Assembly: GCA_030374805.1 (NCBI GenBank)
Contig: JARGSG010000101.1
Location: 115,317-179,316 of the forward strand
Reading direction: 5' to 3'
Length of the DNA: 64,000 nucleotides
Source of the DNA: Gracilaria gracilis
Lineage: Eukaryota > Rhodophyta > Florideophyceae > Gracilariales > Gracilariaceae
Below are positions 1-11,624 of the stretch, piece after piece (positions within the stretch are counted from its first letter, which is position 1; the number at the start of each line of letters is the position of its first letter). A program made the position numbers and the translations under genes. Below the pieces are notes generated by a model. The model ran no database searches, was not told where the DNA came from, and was given only the letters and a program-made list of their open reading frames with translations.

Positions 1-326
1 CATTGGATCAAAGCTGGAAATTAACTTTATCGATGCTTAGCTATCCGAATTTTCTCGCATTGCATCTGGACCAGTGCGAAACGAGTACAAAGTAGTTTAA
101 GTAAAGTTTAGCAGGTTTCGCGAGAAAAAGTCCAAAAAAGGCGCAAAAGTTTGAAAACATTGAAAACACAAAAAAACCGCAGAACACGTGAAAAGTGCGT
201 CAAGAAGCCATAAGAGCCATCAAAACAAAAGAAACGACAAAAAATTTTAGAAAATTATTCAAAAAAATTGAAAAATGACTTCCCGCGAAACCACGTCCTC
301 TAATATGGAGAACCGTTTCAGCCCTT

Positions 327-1156
327 TTGGCTGACCCCGGGGAGACCATGGAAGGCATTCGCTTCCCACTTGATGGTAATCGCGAACCTGATTTCAAATC
401 TTGGAAACCAGGTCTATCAAAGGCCATTCCGAAGAAAGTATCGCCGATCCCAGACCGCAATGGCCGTCAGCCTGTGCGCACCCCGGACGAGGCGAGGGCC
501 ACTTTTGGAGCGTACCGAACGCTCATCAAATGCCCAAACTGCCATTCTAAGAATTTATTTTCTCTAAATGGGAAATCAAAGTTTGGACCCACTGTGCGTT
601 GCTCCGTCAAGGCTGCCATCGCTCTTTTGGTGTTCTGCGATTTCCTGAAATAGTTCGACTATTTCTAGCGCCGAGCAGCTCCAGGAGTGGCCCTCAGCCG
701 TCGGTCGCATCCGCTCCTACGCCATCACCGCTTGCCGAGCACCCCATCAGCCACCCCAGCACACCCTCCATCGCACCGGTTGCAGTCGTACAGATACCAA
801 AACCGCAATGGGAGTCAATTTCGAGGAGATGTCAGACACTCGAGGATCAAGTTGCTCGGCTCACCCAGCAGCTCCAATTTTCTCGCAATCCCGCCACGGT
901 ACCGCCACAGAAACAAAACCAACGTGATCTAGAAATTGAAGCACGGTCTGTCGAGACAGCCGTTAACAGACAGCCACTTGACACGGCTCCACCCTGCACT
1001 GGACGAGCACAACCGCAGATAAACCCTGTCTCTGAAGCAAGGACTGGAAGAAATACTGATGTACAGACTTGGGCGCAGATTGCAAGAGAGGGGCAGCCTC
1101 GGTCATTGAACAAGTTACCACCTGAGTTTCTTACTCGAATGGCTAAGATGGCCTAG
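327..1156 (+). pseudogene. LINE ORF1-like remnant with zinc-ribbon and coiled coil
   Basis: Two overlapping frames read as one broken protein. The first (327-about 605) ends in a cysteine pattern, CPNCHSKN then RC, and the second frame (from about 599) supplies the next cysteine and histidine (GCHRSF), so a four-ligand zinc-binding motif is split by a one-base frameshift near 600. Downstream come a Pro/Ser-rich linker, a heptad-like stretch (ISRRCQTLEDQVARLTQQLQ) and a basic tail ending at 1156. Such an order suits the nucleic-acid-binding ORF1 of a non-LTR retrotransposon, and LINE endonuclease pieces lie 7-8 kb downstream. No catalytic domain is present. The assignment to LINE ORF1 is inference; a zinc-ribbon host protein is the alternative. 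Bases 1-326 are A-rich and show nothing I can name. Confidence 0.35.
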
Positions 1157-2299
1157 AACCTCAAGTATGGAGGATATGCTCCACTACCGACATCTCAATC
1201 TCAGTCCCCAAAAAAGGAAGCGCAGTACTTCCGTTGCATACCGCGCGGCCCTTACCGCCCTCTCATGAGACACCTTTGAAGTATACTTCCAAGCCGTTGC
1301 GTCTTCGCTCTGTCCTTCATAGGGCGCTCGATATAGGAAATCGTGACTGAGTCAGACGTTGCTCACAAACTGGTTGCAGGGATGCGTGCAGACGGGTACA
1401 CGCATATGGCTAGCTTCGCCACCACCTCGAATGCCATGTCATCGCGAGAGATGATGGGTACGGCCGAACGACGACAGAAGAATTTGGAGCAGGCGCTATA
1501 TCGCTTACAGACTGCAGCAACTCGCATAAGGTCAACGTAGGCCAAGCAGAGATAAACGTCCAAAGTGAAGGTAACCCAGAAGTTGATACACAATAAGCAA
1601 CCAGGTAGAGCAGCCAAGCAATCCAGACCAAAATGTGAACCCGACCACAAGACAGCATGAGAAGTTCGACCGTCAGTATCCCAATGCAAGTCCGATGGTA
1701 TTTAAGGAGACTCGTACTGTCGCTTCAAAAGGAAAGAAGAAATCGGGCCTTAGAATGCAGAAACGAAGGTGGTGCTAGGAGCAGAAATATGAGATGGTGT
1801 GTACTGAGTGGTGCTTTTCTACTAATGAAGATGGGAAGATCTATGCAGCCTAAGCACTAGTGTGGGGTCCGACGTCTCCTAACCAAATCTAAGAACCTCC
1901 ATACCGGTTGGTCCGATGATGCTCCGATGCTCTATTCGCTAGCTGGCGACATGTAACTGACACTTGCTGTCGAGTCAAAACTCACTCTTTTCCGATCTAT
2001 AAAGTCGCTTGCTACTCAGTAGCGAGGTGCATGGAGGTGCCGGCACATTTCGCTTCTTCTGCATGAGCGGTTGCGTCGCAGAAGAAACAAGGGCAAGATA
2101 GGATGCCGTTAGCTCTGGTCTCAGAGTTGACGTTGCGCCCGTACTCGCGCTTACTGTCATCGATGTGAGAGTATCCGATGTCCGCAGAGTAGTAAAGGGT
2201 GGCAGTAGCGAGGTCCATTTGTTCCTGCGCTTTGCGTTCGGTGGGGCTTCTCGTATCGTGGTGGAGTAGATCGTTCACGAAGATGGTCTCTATATTGCA

Positions 2300-2770
2300 G
2301 ATTACCCGCAGTTCAACGGGATGCTTGGCCTTTCCGGACATCATGAGCTGGCACAGAGCACGGTAGGAGAGAGACTTCGTAAGACCGCCCACGGGGTTAA
2401 ATTCCGATCGTATGTATCCGCAATCGGATATGTCTTCTCGTTTGTAGGCTTCGCGCGTGGCACGTTCGTCGATCATTAGGCAGCACTATTTCGTGTTCGT
2501 GCTTTTCGTGATGGTGTCGAAGTTGCTCCTCGAGCCCGTTATGATGCAGATCTTGACACTGCAGTTGAGGAGGGTTTCCAAGTCGTGCTTGATCATGAAC
2601 TCGTGATCAAACGCATTTGCAAATGCGAATATCTCAGCAACCTACGAGGGAGCGGACTCAAGGCGGCTTTCGTAGGGAGAGAACGCGACTATATTGCAAC
2701 TGCCGTTCTTGTTTGCACGACCGATGATGTATCCCAGCTGCGAAGTCTAGTCATGATTATTGGCAAAGGC
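2300..2770 (-). pseudogene. Copia RNase H remnant
   Basis: On the minus strand the sequence reads LGYIIGRANKNGS, then IVAFSPYESRLESAPS, a stop, and AEIFAFANAFDHEFMIKHDLE, followed after another stop by CGYIRSEFNPVGGLTKSL. These are the typical landmarks of the copia RNase H domain: the segment around the second acidic residue, and the C-terminal element that usually reads RSE-x-NPADGLTK. The domain is interrupted by at least two in-frame stop codons near 2490 and 2645. It is the C-terminal end of the element's polyprotein, so the 3' LTR should lie just below 2.3 kb. Confidence 0.65.
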
Positions 2771-2920
2771 ACCATCGCCATAGCAGCGAAAGTAGATTAA
2801 ATCATGATCCAGGGGGTTGGGCCGTAGGAATAGCTGCGGTGTGTTCTAAAATTAATCGAGTGTCTTGTTCAGCTGAGGGATATGAGCCGGTTTAAATAGC
2901 TCCTCAGCTACCTGATCCAA

Positions 2921-3480
2921 CTATGCAGTAGACCGTATTACATCTGGACAGGAATGGAATGTCCAGTTGCACTTAATTAATGTAAACTTGAAGAGCCTAA
3001 AATTGGCTTCGATAGGTGTAATAAGCAGGTTGCGGATCTGCGCGAATTGTTGCATGACAACTGATGACGGGAGATTGCGAATATGTATTCCCGCGAAGGG
3101 AAAGTCGTCGACAACTGGAAGTTTCGTATCGAAGCACTGGTTGGGTTTGCCGACAATTCCGAAGAATCCGTTGTTTCCGGCTGGGAAGCAATCGTCGAAA
3201 TACATGGAAATGAGGCCGAGTAACTTTTTAACTGCGGCAGAACGCCAAAGAAGGCCTGTTCTCCTGTTTTCGTCGTCATTTGCAGATCGTTCTGCACATA
3301 GCGGAGGAATGTAAATCGCCCGATATTCTCTGCTTCAGAGATTCCGTAAAGTGGTCGGATTAACTTCAGTAGTTTGTGCTGTAGCAGGTGGAGTTCAGCA
3401 GAAGGACGGAGGTAGACGTTGCTTGCCAGTTCGATGGGACTCGGAATGTATGCTTGTTCTGTATCGACCGAGCGGACCTG
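2921..3480 (-). pseudogene. Copia reverse transcriptase remnant
   Basis: Minus-strand translation gives a run resembling the thumb-side half of copia RT: SNVYLRPSAELHLLQHKLLK, then LIRPLYGISEAENIGRFTF (counterpart of the usual KPLYGL-E-GDYW), then MYFDDCFPAGN, whose YFDD is the catalytic Y-x-D-D box, and DDFPFAGIHI, a motif just beyond the active site. The parts sit in different frames, so at least two frameshifts separate them. The fingers region upstream (3.5-3.78 kb) is not recognisable. The two active-site aspartates are still present but the gene cannot make a full enzyme. Confidence 0.65.
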
Positions 3481-3781
3481 GAAGTCGATGCAAGCGCAAG
3501 AGAGAAGAGTAGTCTGATGGATTGAATGGCTACTGGTCTACTATCATGAACGATGACCTATTTCTTTTTGTCCATGTAGCCCTGGGCGATCATTATAGCT
3601 TTGTATATCGGTTTGTCTGCTTCGGCATCTTTGATGGTGAGTAACCAGCGCGTGACAAGTATGTTGGGTGGTATGCCTAATTCTGGCATTCCATGTCGAC
3701 ACCTTGCCGCTTGATAAATTTCTATAGTTTCCTTTCCTTTAGTCCATCAATTTCCTTCTTCCTGGCGCTATTCCAGACGCG

Positions 3782-4870
3782 TCAACGCTCACGTGGATCG
3801 CCAGTTGGCAACATAGCGGTAAAGTAAATGCGTGCGGGGAATGTGTATGAATGAGTATCGGGTGTTGTGAACTGCCGAAATTGGCTCATGGACTGGTGGA
3901 TTAGATGAATGTCCGAGAAGGCGACATTCGGGATGCACTGTGCAACGTTACATGAAGCGTCCTTGCCATTCCAATTGATGAACATTTGCTTATCGTTCAC
4001 TTCTAGGACCTTGAAAAGAACGTGAAGGCGTTCAGTGTCCTCTCTGTAGACACGAACGAAGTATCCTGGTTCATACACGTAAGTTGGGGCTTCGAAAGTT
4101 AGGGCGCGGAAGGCTTGCTAGATGCGCATTTGTGCGACAATGGTCGCGTACTCCTGGAGGGATGTTTCCGGTGCTTTAAATCGTTCCCGGTTAGTAGTTA
4201 CCGATGATTTGATTTGGAGAAAGTGGCGGAGTATGCCGAATACTTACAGTGATGGAACGAGTTCGTCGGATCCCATGGTATCGTTAATGGCTTTGATAGC
4301 CAATCGAAGTCTGATTGTCCTGTTTAGAGTAGGGTAGTCGACCGTGACCTTGTGATTCACATTTCTTAGCAGGGTGTGATAACGTTCAACTATTCCAAAG
4401 CTGTTGTGCGATTGGGTACTGCCGTAAATTAGGTCGATGCCTAACTCATATTCATTGGCTTGCCATTACTTGGATACGAAGGCCGATCCCCTATCCCAGC
4501 GCTATCTGTTGAGAGCGCCAATATATATAGTTATCCGGCATGCGATGAAGGCCTGCCCAATGGCCTCGGAGGACTCGCTCGGTAGAAACACGACTTTCGA
4601 AAACCCTGTATTCATATCTAAAACGTTAAGGACCGGATGTTTCCTCCGCTGGTCTTGAAAATACATCAGATCTCTGTATACTTCATTGTTGAAGACTAGA
4701 CCGGCTTTGAATCGCAGTGGTCGATGCCGAAAAGTTTGGTATGTGAGAAATGCTTGCGATATCTCGTCCATCAATTTGCGGGTATCTCTCGAGAGTCACC
4801 GAGTTTTAGATCGCTGTAGCACATTGAAAAGCTTCTGAGCTGATGGTTCGTGGAAATTTAGATGCATCTT
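3782..4870 (-). pseudogene. Copia integrase remnant
   Basis: The minus strand carries an integrase core in pieces. A pre-integrase stretch (SDLSKMHLNFHEPSAQKLF) lies near 4.8 kb. The first core segment reads RKHPVLNVLDMNTGFSKVVF, the second GDRGSAFVSK with its catalytic Asp near 4495, and GIVERYH near 4392 supplies the Glu. A C-terminal part (YEPGYFVRVYREDTERLHVL) follows to 3782. In-frame stops occur after DRGSAFVSK, inside the helix after the Glu, and near 4118. The zinc-binding HHCC is partly lost, with tyrosine and phenylalanine where the CxxC pair should be. Confidence 0.7.
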
Positions 4871-4936
4871 ACTTAGATCAGACACGGTAAAAGGGCGGTA
4901 GGATACGACCAAAATTGTTTGCGCCTTTCTTGGTTG

Positions 4937-5290
4937 CTATTTGTAGAAGAGATGACCATTGAGTTCCGTAAGACGGACTACCCAGTATTCTTTCTTGCCT
5001 GACAGCAATTTTTCAGCCACGTCCAGGATTATAGAGTGCCTGTTTCTTAGATCGTAGCTAAAGAGAAATGAAATTGGCGCATCTACAACGTCAATTGAAA
5101 CGATGATGGGCTTGTCTGTTGGCGTTGGCATGTTGAGAGTAATAAGCCCAAGGGTGGACTGAATTCCGTCGTCGAAACGAAAGAAATCTGAGTTCTGACT
5201 GAGCTGCAATGTCTCATTCTGATTCTCGACGTATTTTGTGCGTCTTGGAGGCTAATGACAGATTTGGGTGCTCCCGAATCGATGCACGTG
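4937..5290 (-). pseudogene. Copia aspartic protease remnant
   Basis: Minus-strand translation shows a retroviral-type aspartic protease. CIDSGAPKSVISLQDAQ contains the D-S-G-A active-site turn near 5270. A frameshift follows, and then NSDFFRFDDGIQSTLGLITL and the flap-to-C-terminal part ending in VVRLTELNGHLFY. The order and spacing fit a copia protease lying between gag and integrase. The catalytic Asp and Gly are intact, but the frame break between the two halves makes this a pseudogene. Confidence 0.6.
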
Positions 5291-6063
5291 CCGAAGAATG
5301 GTTTTCCACGGGGATATGATTGAGCGAAATATAACTCAAAGTTCCCGGGTATGCGTGGGAGGTCCAGTTCCCTTCGGTTTGGCGGACCACATATGAATTT
5401 GGTGAACGCTAGGTGGTCGCTACATCTGGTTTGGTTTCGCCAGAATCAACAGCGCTGCTGCCTGGCTTTGCTGGTTCAGTTGAATTGACCGCTTGAGGGT
5501 GTTATACCGTTGGTTGCGGGTGATAAATGGGTGTTACTTCGTTAATAGGTGCATAGATCGTGTACAAAGGGGATGATACAAATTCATTCAGGTCATTCAG
5601 TTGTCGCCTATTTTGGTAGATGGGTCGGAGATTCAAATTTCCTTCTAAAAATTCGAATTACTGATATTCACTGCGTGTGCATTGGTGCTTTTATTAATTA
5701 AATTGATGCAAATAATTTCACGGGAAGTCGCATTTGTGATCGACGGCAGTTGAGAGCCATTGGCTGTGCTTTCGAGTAGTTTCTCGATACGATCCAAGTC
5801 CTTGTTGTTGGTTCATTGATGGCGTCAACATTGAAGATATCGTGGTCTCTTTCCGTTGAATCGTCCCGGTCTGTGTCGTAAGATAAATTCGTGGAGCGTA
5901 CCAGGGTTTGAAGACGTTGGTAGTTGGCTTCATTGTCACCCCCCTTTTTGGATTTTGCGAACAGTGTATCGACCGACCTTTTTCTGCGATGTTTCTGCGG
6001 ACAGTTTCATTTCCAGTGTCTCGGATTGCCGTTAATGAAACATCATTTGTTTCGTTGTGTGCT

Positions 6064-6771
6064 TCAGGCGAGGCGTCGCTTATTTTTGTATGGTCCGTCG
6101 AAGCGGGATTGGACTGGTTTGCCATAATGCGGGTGGTCGTAGAGTGTTTCTGGGGTTGTCTCTATGTTGTCAGTCAGGTCTAAAGTATTTTTCTGCTTCT
6201 TTAAGCAAATAAAACGCTTCTGGATTTTATTTGTGAGTGCGCGACACAGAAGGCTGTACGTTTTGAAGTTTTGGGTGGGTCCTTCGTTGTCTGATCTTGC
6301 CAATTTGTGGTCGCTCACGGAATTGAGAAGCGTTTGGCACTTGTATATGTCGGTTTGAAGGGCCTGAAAAATGTGTCTGATCTTTGAGTTAATCGCTTGG
6401 AGCATTAAGCGGAAGGCTTCATCCATATGGAGATTGCCGTCAAAGAAGTTTGAAATTGTAATCGCTCTTAATTCATCAAAAACTGGGGTATGTTGCGTTT
6501 GGTCGTAGAATTTTTCTTCCATGAGTTGTTTGGCTTAAGAGTAACTTTTTCATCTTGCCTGTACTTCATAGCGAAATAAGTCCCTCGCGTCATCATCTAG
6601 CGCACTTGGCATTAGCATGAGTGCGTCATTTTCAGTTCCCAGCTGCTGGGTGATTACAACATATTTATAGTCACGAATGAAATTCACCCAGGATTGATCG
6701 GGGCTGCCGGTAAACATCTTGGTTTTGAATACTTTCATCAAGGACTCAGTCGCTCTCTGGATTTGCTTCAC
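6064..6771 (-). pseudogene. Copia gag-like region
   Basis: Two minus-strand ORFs (6550-6771 and 6064-6522) lie directly upstream of the protease in the element's own direction. The first contains SWVNFIRDYKYVVITQQLGTENDALMLMPSAL in substance, a helical segment like those in copia gag capsids. The second is helical and basic toward its end. No zinc knuckle (CCHC) is visible between here and the protease. The gag call rests mostly on position, and similarity of a non-enzymatic domain is weak evidence by eye. Confidence 0.45.
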
Positions 6772-8293
6772 AGTGCTTCATCGGGTGAAAGGCTATTTTG
6801 GTGGCAGTTTGCGGAGTTGCGAAGGCTGTCTCTGATGTGGTTGACTGCTGATTGATTATCGCCACTGTGCTCAATGCATCTATGTGGTAGGGCCGGCGGC
6901 TGATCAATTGACTTGTTGGCGCGATCAGGGACAGTTGTTCTTCGTACAGCATTGGATTTGTTGTTCATTTTACATCTCTGTGCGCAGGTAAAGCTCTCTC
7001 TGTGTGGGCCTAGGTTGGCAGAGTGCTGGGGGTTCCGGTTTTGATTGAGTGCATGCTGTGGGATTAGGATCTCTGTTGTTGACTATATGCTGGATGTTCC
7101 CGTATATTGGGCTGATGGCGTCCATAGTTGGACATAAGGGTTGGTTGTTGCCAAAAAAGACCTGAGTTGTGGCGTCTCATGGCATATTGGTTATTTGAGG
7201 GGTAGTAATTGGTGCTTGGCGTGGACTTTTGCGCTGTAGGTTGCCTAAGATCGGTGATCTGGGCTTGGGAATGCTGTTACATTGTCCGCGTTCTGGCATC
7301 ATAATTGTGCGTGAATGTCATCATTTCAGCGCCTTGCTGATTTGAGATTGACTCTAGGCAGTTGGTCAAAGCGCTTATTGCAGCCAAGATTGTTTTACTT
7401 GGCTGCATCGTTGAATGCAAATGCGCAGTAGGGTAGTGCGCAAATATCATTGAAGTGGTGACCGATTCCGGAGCTCCGTGCACTTGGGGGGCAGGGTCGC
7501 CGTGGTACCGAAATTAGTAACGGGCTAAACTTTGCTGTGATCTGTGACGACATTCAGGTTGGGTACTGCAAATATTGGAAGGGGGCGAACATTTGGGGCT
7601 TGTGCAACATGTGCAAAGGCAGTGTTCAAATTCGGAGCAGGCGCGGCATAAGTGGGTTCCGGGCCGTGCGGCTCTGCAATGGCGGCGTGTTGCACGATGG
7701 ATAGTGCTGCTGAGCTGTGTAAAGCATTAATGTCCCCAATACGGTTGTTGATCGGAGCGGCGTTGGGAATGTGAGTAATATCTTGGTGAAGGGGTCCATT
7801 TGTGATTACTCCGGTGTAGTGTATTCACTGGAATTATCCTGTGGGCCATCGCTGGTCATTTGTCGATTATCTGGCGGGTGATCGGTCTGGTTCGTAACAA
7901 TTTCTTTTATAATGTGTAGGTTTTCAGCATACGGTGCTTCATTCCAGAGGAGCTTTGTGATAGGTAGAGGATTGTTGCTACCTTTTTCGACTTTTATCTT
8001 GTTTTCTCCAAGCTTCAAGAGACTCTCTAGCTATATGGCGGTGCGAAAGTAGTAACGGAGAAAGACCTGCGTTTATACGTTGTAAGAAAACGTCAGGTGC
8101 TGTTCGGCGTACTAATCGGACGATCGGCGGCAATACTGGGCCTGGGACGAATTTCCACTTTGTTTCAGAGGAAGCAGGAGCACCAGAATCTCCACAGCCT
8201 ATGAGCATTTCAAATGGCTCTTAACAGCCAATTTCACCAGAATACGAGCCGAACCCTCGACAGTTATCCCACGTCATCGAAACTGAATCACAA

Positions 8294-8752
8294 TTGCAAT
8301 GGTCGGAGTTGTCCACCGGAATTCGAAAAAGTGCCCTTTCGATGTCTGGGAGAAACAATGCAGCTCATAACACAAAAAATAACGTGCCAAAACTTCCAAA
8401 ATTCGCACACCACACCGCTGCAATCACTGCAAGTACAGGAGCAGTGATTGCCGATCCGAGAGATATCACTATGGAAGAGGCCCAAACGAGCCCATTTGAA
8501 CCGCTACAGACTTCTAATGAGAGTCTGTCATCGGATTGGAACCACGATGGCGCTCCCACTTATGACCACGAAATGCGTAGTCCGAACAGATTGGTACGAA
8601 ATGGGGTCTCCGTGAGCATTAATATTTTTTCAATCAATTGCAATTTTATTGATGACGACTGGGATCAACGAACCAAAAGGCATGGCATGGTCATCGCTTC
8701 CGAGCATGGATATGCAAATGGGACTTTTTGCTGGGGGCTTCATCAGAGTTGA
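8294..8752 (+). pseudogene. LINE fragment: ORF1 tail joined to endonuclease piece
   Basis: This plus-strand ORF ends with SINIFSINCNFIDDDWDQRTKRHGM. The first half (NIFSINCN) looks like the opening beta strand of a LINE apurinic-type endonuclease, and the second half (DDWDQRTKRHG) matches the GDWDPRTNRHC block found again at 9.22 kb. About 60-80 codons that should separate the two blocks are missing, so an internal deletion lies near 8650. The upstream part of the ORF is Ser/Asn/Thr-rich and not recognised. Immediately downstream the homology flips strand. Confidence 0.45.
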
Positions 8753-8762
8753 CGCCGACGTT

Positions 8763-8945
8763 TCAGCGGGCATTCCAGTCGCCAGCCAGCAACGTCGGAC
8801 AACGGATCAAAGACTCGAATCGCTCCACGGGTCCTTTTATGTCCTCATCTGAAGCGCTCGGACTAAGATATACTCCTCTCACGTTGAGATCTGGACGAAC
8901 TCTCAGTGCCCGGATTTGGTACGCCGTGGTGCCGTACTTGCCCAC
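8763..8945 (-). pseudogene. Inverted LINE endonuclease fragment
   Basis: The minus strand encodes VRGVYLSPSASDEDIKGPVERF then LIRCPTLLAGDWNAR, the segment of a LINE endonuclease that contains the substrate-binding G-D-W-N block. The same block occurs on the plus strand at 9.1-9.2 kb, where it reads LLAGEWNARHGDWDPR. This piece is therefore inverted relative to both its left neighbour (ending about 8755) and its right neighbour. It is a rearranged fragment, not a gene. Confidence 0.6.
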
Positions 8946-9089
8946 GACCTTCGAACAGAAGCGTTGATGATGGAATATTGTGATCCCACCTTTCGGCCCT
9001 GGACTCCCTTACTCCGCTTCCAGCGCCACACTCACATGTGGCAATGCCAACGACACCTCATCGGGGGGACTTTGCCATTTTTCCATAAC

Positions 9090-9637
9090 GCATAGAAATT
9101 CTAATCCTTAGTCCGAGCGCTTCAGATGAGGACATAAACGGATTCCTGGAGCGATTGAAGTCTTTGATCCGTTGTCCGACGTTATTGGCTGGCGAATGGA
9201 ATGCCCGCCATGGCGACTGGGATCCACGAACAAACAGGCATTGTCTTCGCCTTCGAGCGTGGATTCGCAAATGGGACCTTTTGCCGAGGGCTCCATCCGA
9301 GTTGACGCCAACGTTTTGCACCCCAAATGGTTCGAGTGTAGTGGATTTCTTCATCTCGAAGCGAGTGTCTGTTCGAAATGTAGCAACAGCAAGTGGATCG
9401 TGGGATGCAATCTCGGATCACAACATGGTTGTTGCAGACATTGACTGGATGACAACTCAATTCTCACCACGAAAACCGAAGATTTTGAGGGCGCAACTCA
9501 AATGCGTGGACAAAATCGAAGACGCTCAGACGTATTACAAAGCCAATCTGCCTAATGTGGCTTCAAGTTTTGACCACGCAACCTCAAAAGAGGATCTGGA
9601 GGATGCTTTTTTTCAATCAATTGCAAATGTTATTTAA
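9090..9637 (+). pseudogene. LINE (non-LTR) ORF2 endonuclease fragment
   Basis: The plus strand encodes an EEP-family endonuclease segment: LIRCPTLLAGEWNARHGDWD, then LRAWIRKWDLLPRAPSE, PTFCTPNGSSVVDFFISK and near the end ISDHNMVVADI. The W-N-A-R-H block, the S-VVDFFI block and the S-D-H catalytic motif are standard landmarks of this fold in LINE ORF2 proteins. The N-terminal 100 residues are absent and no RT follows on this strand. The ORF ends at 9637 in a T-rich sequence that repeats the one at 8626, hinting at recombination between the two sites. Confidence 0.65.
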
Positions 9638-9745
9638 AGTGTTCACAATGTCCCATTCAGAGCAGCAAGGTAACACTTTCAAGATGTAAACTAACTTGGT
9701 CAATTACAAACCAACGCAATCATTCTTACTACTTATAGCACAGAT

Positions 9746-11303
9746 TTACAACTCATCTTCTTCCAGTACCTCTAGTATTTTGGTCGCCTCCCGCCTCTCT
9801 CCAGGTGACCAATCTTCCATTCCAAGTAGTACCATTACATTTCCGTACTTCCAGTTTTCGTGTCCAAGTACATCACGTGCCTTCACTGGGCTCGCTGGGA
9901 ATTCATGAAAGTACCATCGGATACCTATCATTCGCTGCGAAGCATTGCGCAACCGAAGAACAGGTGGGGTTTTTCCATTTCCCGCGCACGAAATTTTGCG
10001 AACGCGTCTTGCCGAGGCAAATTTCCAATCCACACACCGTATCATTTCTATACCCGTTTTACACCCCTTATCAATTTCAGCTCGCATTGCCGAAATTGAA
10101 AGATGCACATTATACAGCGACAGCTGCCGACATGCCCGGTTCACCATTAACTGTCGCGATCTGTGTTCTAAATCAAAGTTCAATGCCATTTCAAGACATG
10201 ATTGATAGTGCCGTAGACGTTTGAAGGCGAGCATAATTCGGCGCAGAGCCGCAGACTCTAAACGACAAAGTGCACCCATCATCGGTACCCGATATGTTCC
10301 AAACCGAGATGCCATTTTTCCGAGAATCTGTTTGAAGAATGTTGCTTCAAGCTTCATTATTGCAATTTACGAATCTGGCGAGAGCAGTAGAAGATCCAAT
10401 GCATATTCGTAAATCGACCTCCATAATGCCGTGTACAAACTGTAGTGCAATAGAATCAGCCCATATTGGGTACGCATAGTAGCATAGTAGTAGTTTAGTG
10501 TGCACAAGGTGCCCCTCAGGGCGTCCCCGTGCAGGGCTCATGCACTGTGTTGTGCCAGTCCTCAGGGACCCCCTTTGCAGGTAGATTGTTTATTATTTTT
10601 CAACATGTGGCCGCTGTCCCCGGAGACGCACTTAAGCACCTCCCGTTGGGCACAGCTGACCGTGGTAAACCTCAAACACCCCCTAGCCGATTCTTCGTCG
10701 TCTAGTTTCCCATAGGGTCGTTCTGCCTCCACTACCGGTGCTGCACGCCTGTCTCGTGCCCCATTGTTATCGTCTCTGCACGCTCCTTTATCCCCGCTTG
10801 GGTGCTGCGCATAGTATCCCTATTTCTTGGGCATTGTTCATACTCACTCGCGTGATTGTACTGCACAAACTGACAAAGCTGCGCGTATCAAAACCATTCC
10901 GGTGCAGACCAGCACCGGCTAGGCTTCCCAATCGACGTTGAGCAATTTTGAACGCGTCCCATATGTTTGTTGGCTGCTACTCCATTGGTGTATAGAGACA
11001 CCCCCGGATATACTGCACTACATACCACGCTCAGCTTATCATCAGCAAGTGTGAATATTGATGTTGGTTTGCAGGCAGTTGCAGTGCCATCGACTTGCCG
11101 TGTGCAGTGTTCCACGACATTTGCATTTCTTTACCCCAACTACTGCATATGTCTAGCAGTTGTTGCAGCTCGCTATCTGTCTTCGCCTTCAGAATCACAT
11201 CGTCGGCAAATGCATTTGCACTTCGATCCGACACAAAATATGGCATCTCCTGCACTCTATACAGCATGGAATTAAGGTACCTGTTGAACAATGTACAGCT
11301 CAA
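9746..11303 (-). pseudogene. LINE reverse transcriptase C-terminal remnant
   Basis: On the minus strand, 11031-11303 contains FADDVILKAKTDSELQQLLD, where F-A-D-D is the RT active site (usually Y-A-D-D), followed by a helix typical of LINE RT. After frame breaks, 10347-10541 and 9746-10357 give the thumb and C-terminal part: ILGKMASRFGTYRVP, then CRLESAALRRIMLAFKRLRH and MRAEIDKGCK, ending in an acidic tail. The order agrees with a single LINE ORF2 broken by several frameshifts. It is opposite in strand to the endonuclease fragment just upstream, so the two need not come from one copy. Confidence 0.55.
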
Positions 11304-11324
11304 TGGATCATACCCTGCTGCTCT

Positions 11325-11620
11325 TTATGGGACGTTGGGAACACTGTAAATAAAACAATGATTGATTAAAAAATCATCAAATGTCACATGCCGAGACTTC
11401 ACAATACGTGGTATTTCATTGTCATCTCGTACTAGAAAATTGTTGACATCATGTAACTCGAACTTGGTGTCCGGGTTGATCCTTAGTGCGTATGTCGTAC
11501 ACCCAAAAACTCGAACATTCTTCAATTATGATATGGAATCGGTTACAACAAAGCACAGAGTGGATCCAGTGGTAGAGTGGGAAACTCTGTTGCGCACATA
11601 TATACCGTGCTTCAACGCAT
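11325..11620 (-). pseudogene. Copia integrase C-terminal scrap
   Basis: Minus-strand translation reads LKHGIYVRNRVSHST, a stop-containing linker, then LKNVRVFGCTTYALRINPD and after a gap IVKSRHVTFDDFLI. This is the familiar end of a copia integrase, where RVFGC is followed about 50 residues later by a V-S-R-D/H-V-x-FDE block. The fragment is cut on its upstream side at about 11624, where the terminal repeat of a DNA transposon begins. That transposon therefore inserted into an existing copia copy. Confidence 0.6.
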
Positions 11621-11624
11621 TCGG

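Larger units (their letters stand above)
1990..7500 (-). mobile_element. Degenerate Ty1/copia LTR retrotransposon
   Basis: Read on the minus strand from about 7.5 kb down to 2.0 kb, fragments occur in the order gag, aspartic protease, integrase, reverse transcriptase, RNase H. Integrase before reverse transcriptase is the diagnostic copia order. The frame changes and stop codons recur every few hundred bases, so the element is long dead. I could not find a convincing pair of LTRs; they would be expected near 1.8-2.2 kb and 7.5-8.2 kb. The copy is AT-richer and more decayed than the gypsy element at 39-49 kb, suggesting an older insertion. Minus-strand ORFs between 7277 and 8208 may be gag leader or older sequence, but show no recognisable motif. 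Confidence 0.75.

Noticed and set aside
10503-10545. Plus-strand reading AQGAPQGVPVQGS resembling the reverse transcriptase QG-PQG motif
   Set aside because: The rest of this frame has no RT motifs, and the recognisable LINE RT in this region is on the other strand; treated as coincidence.
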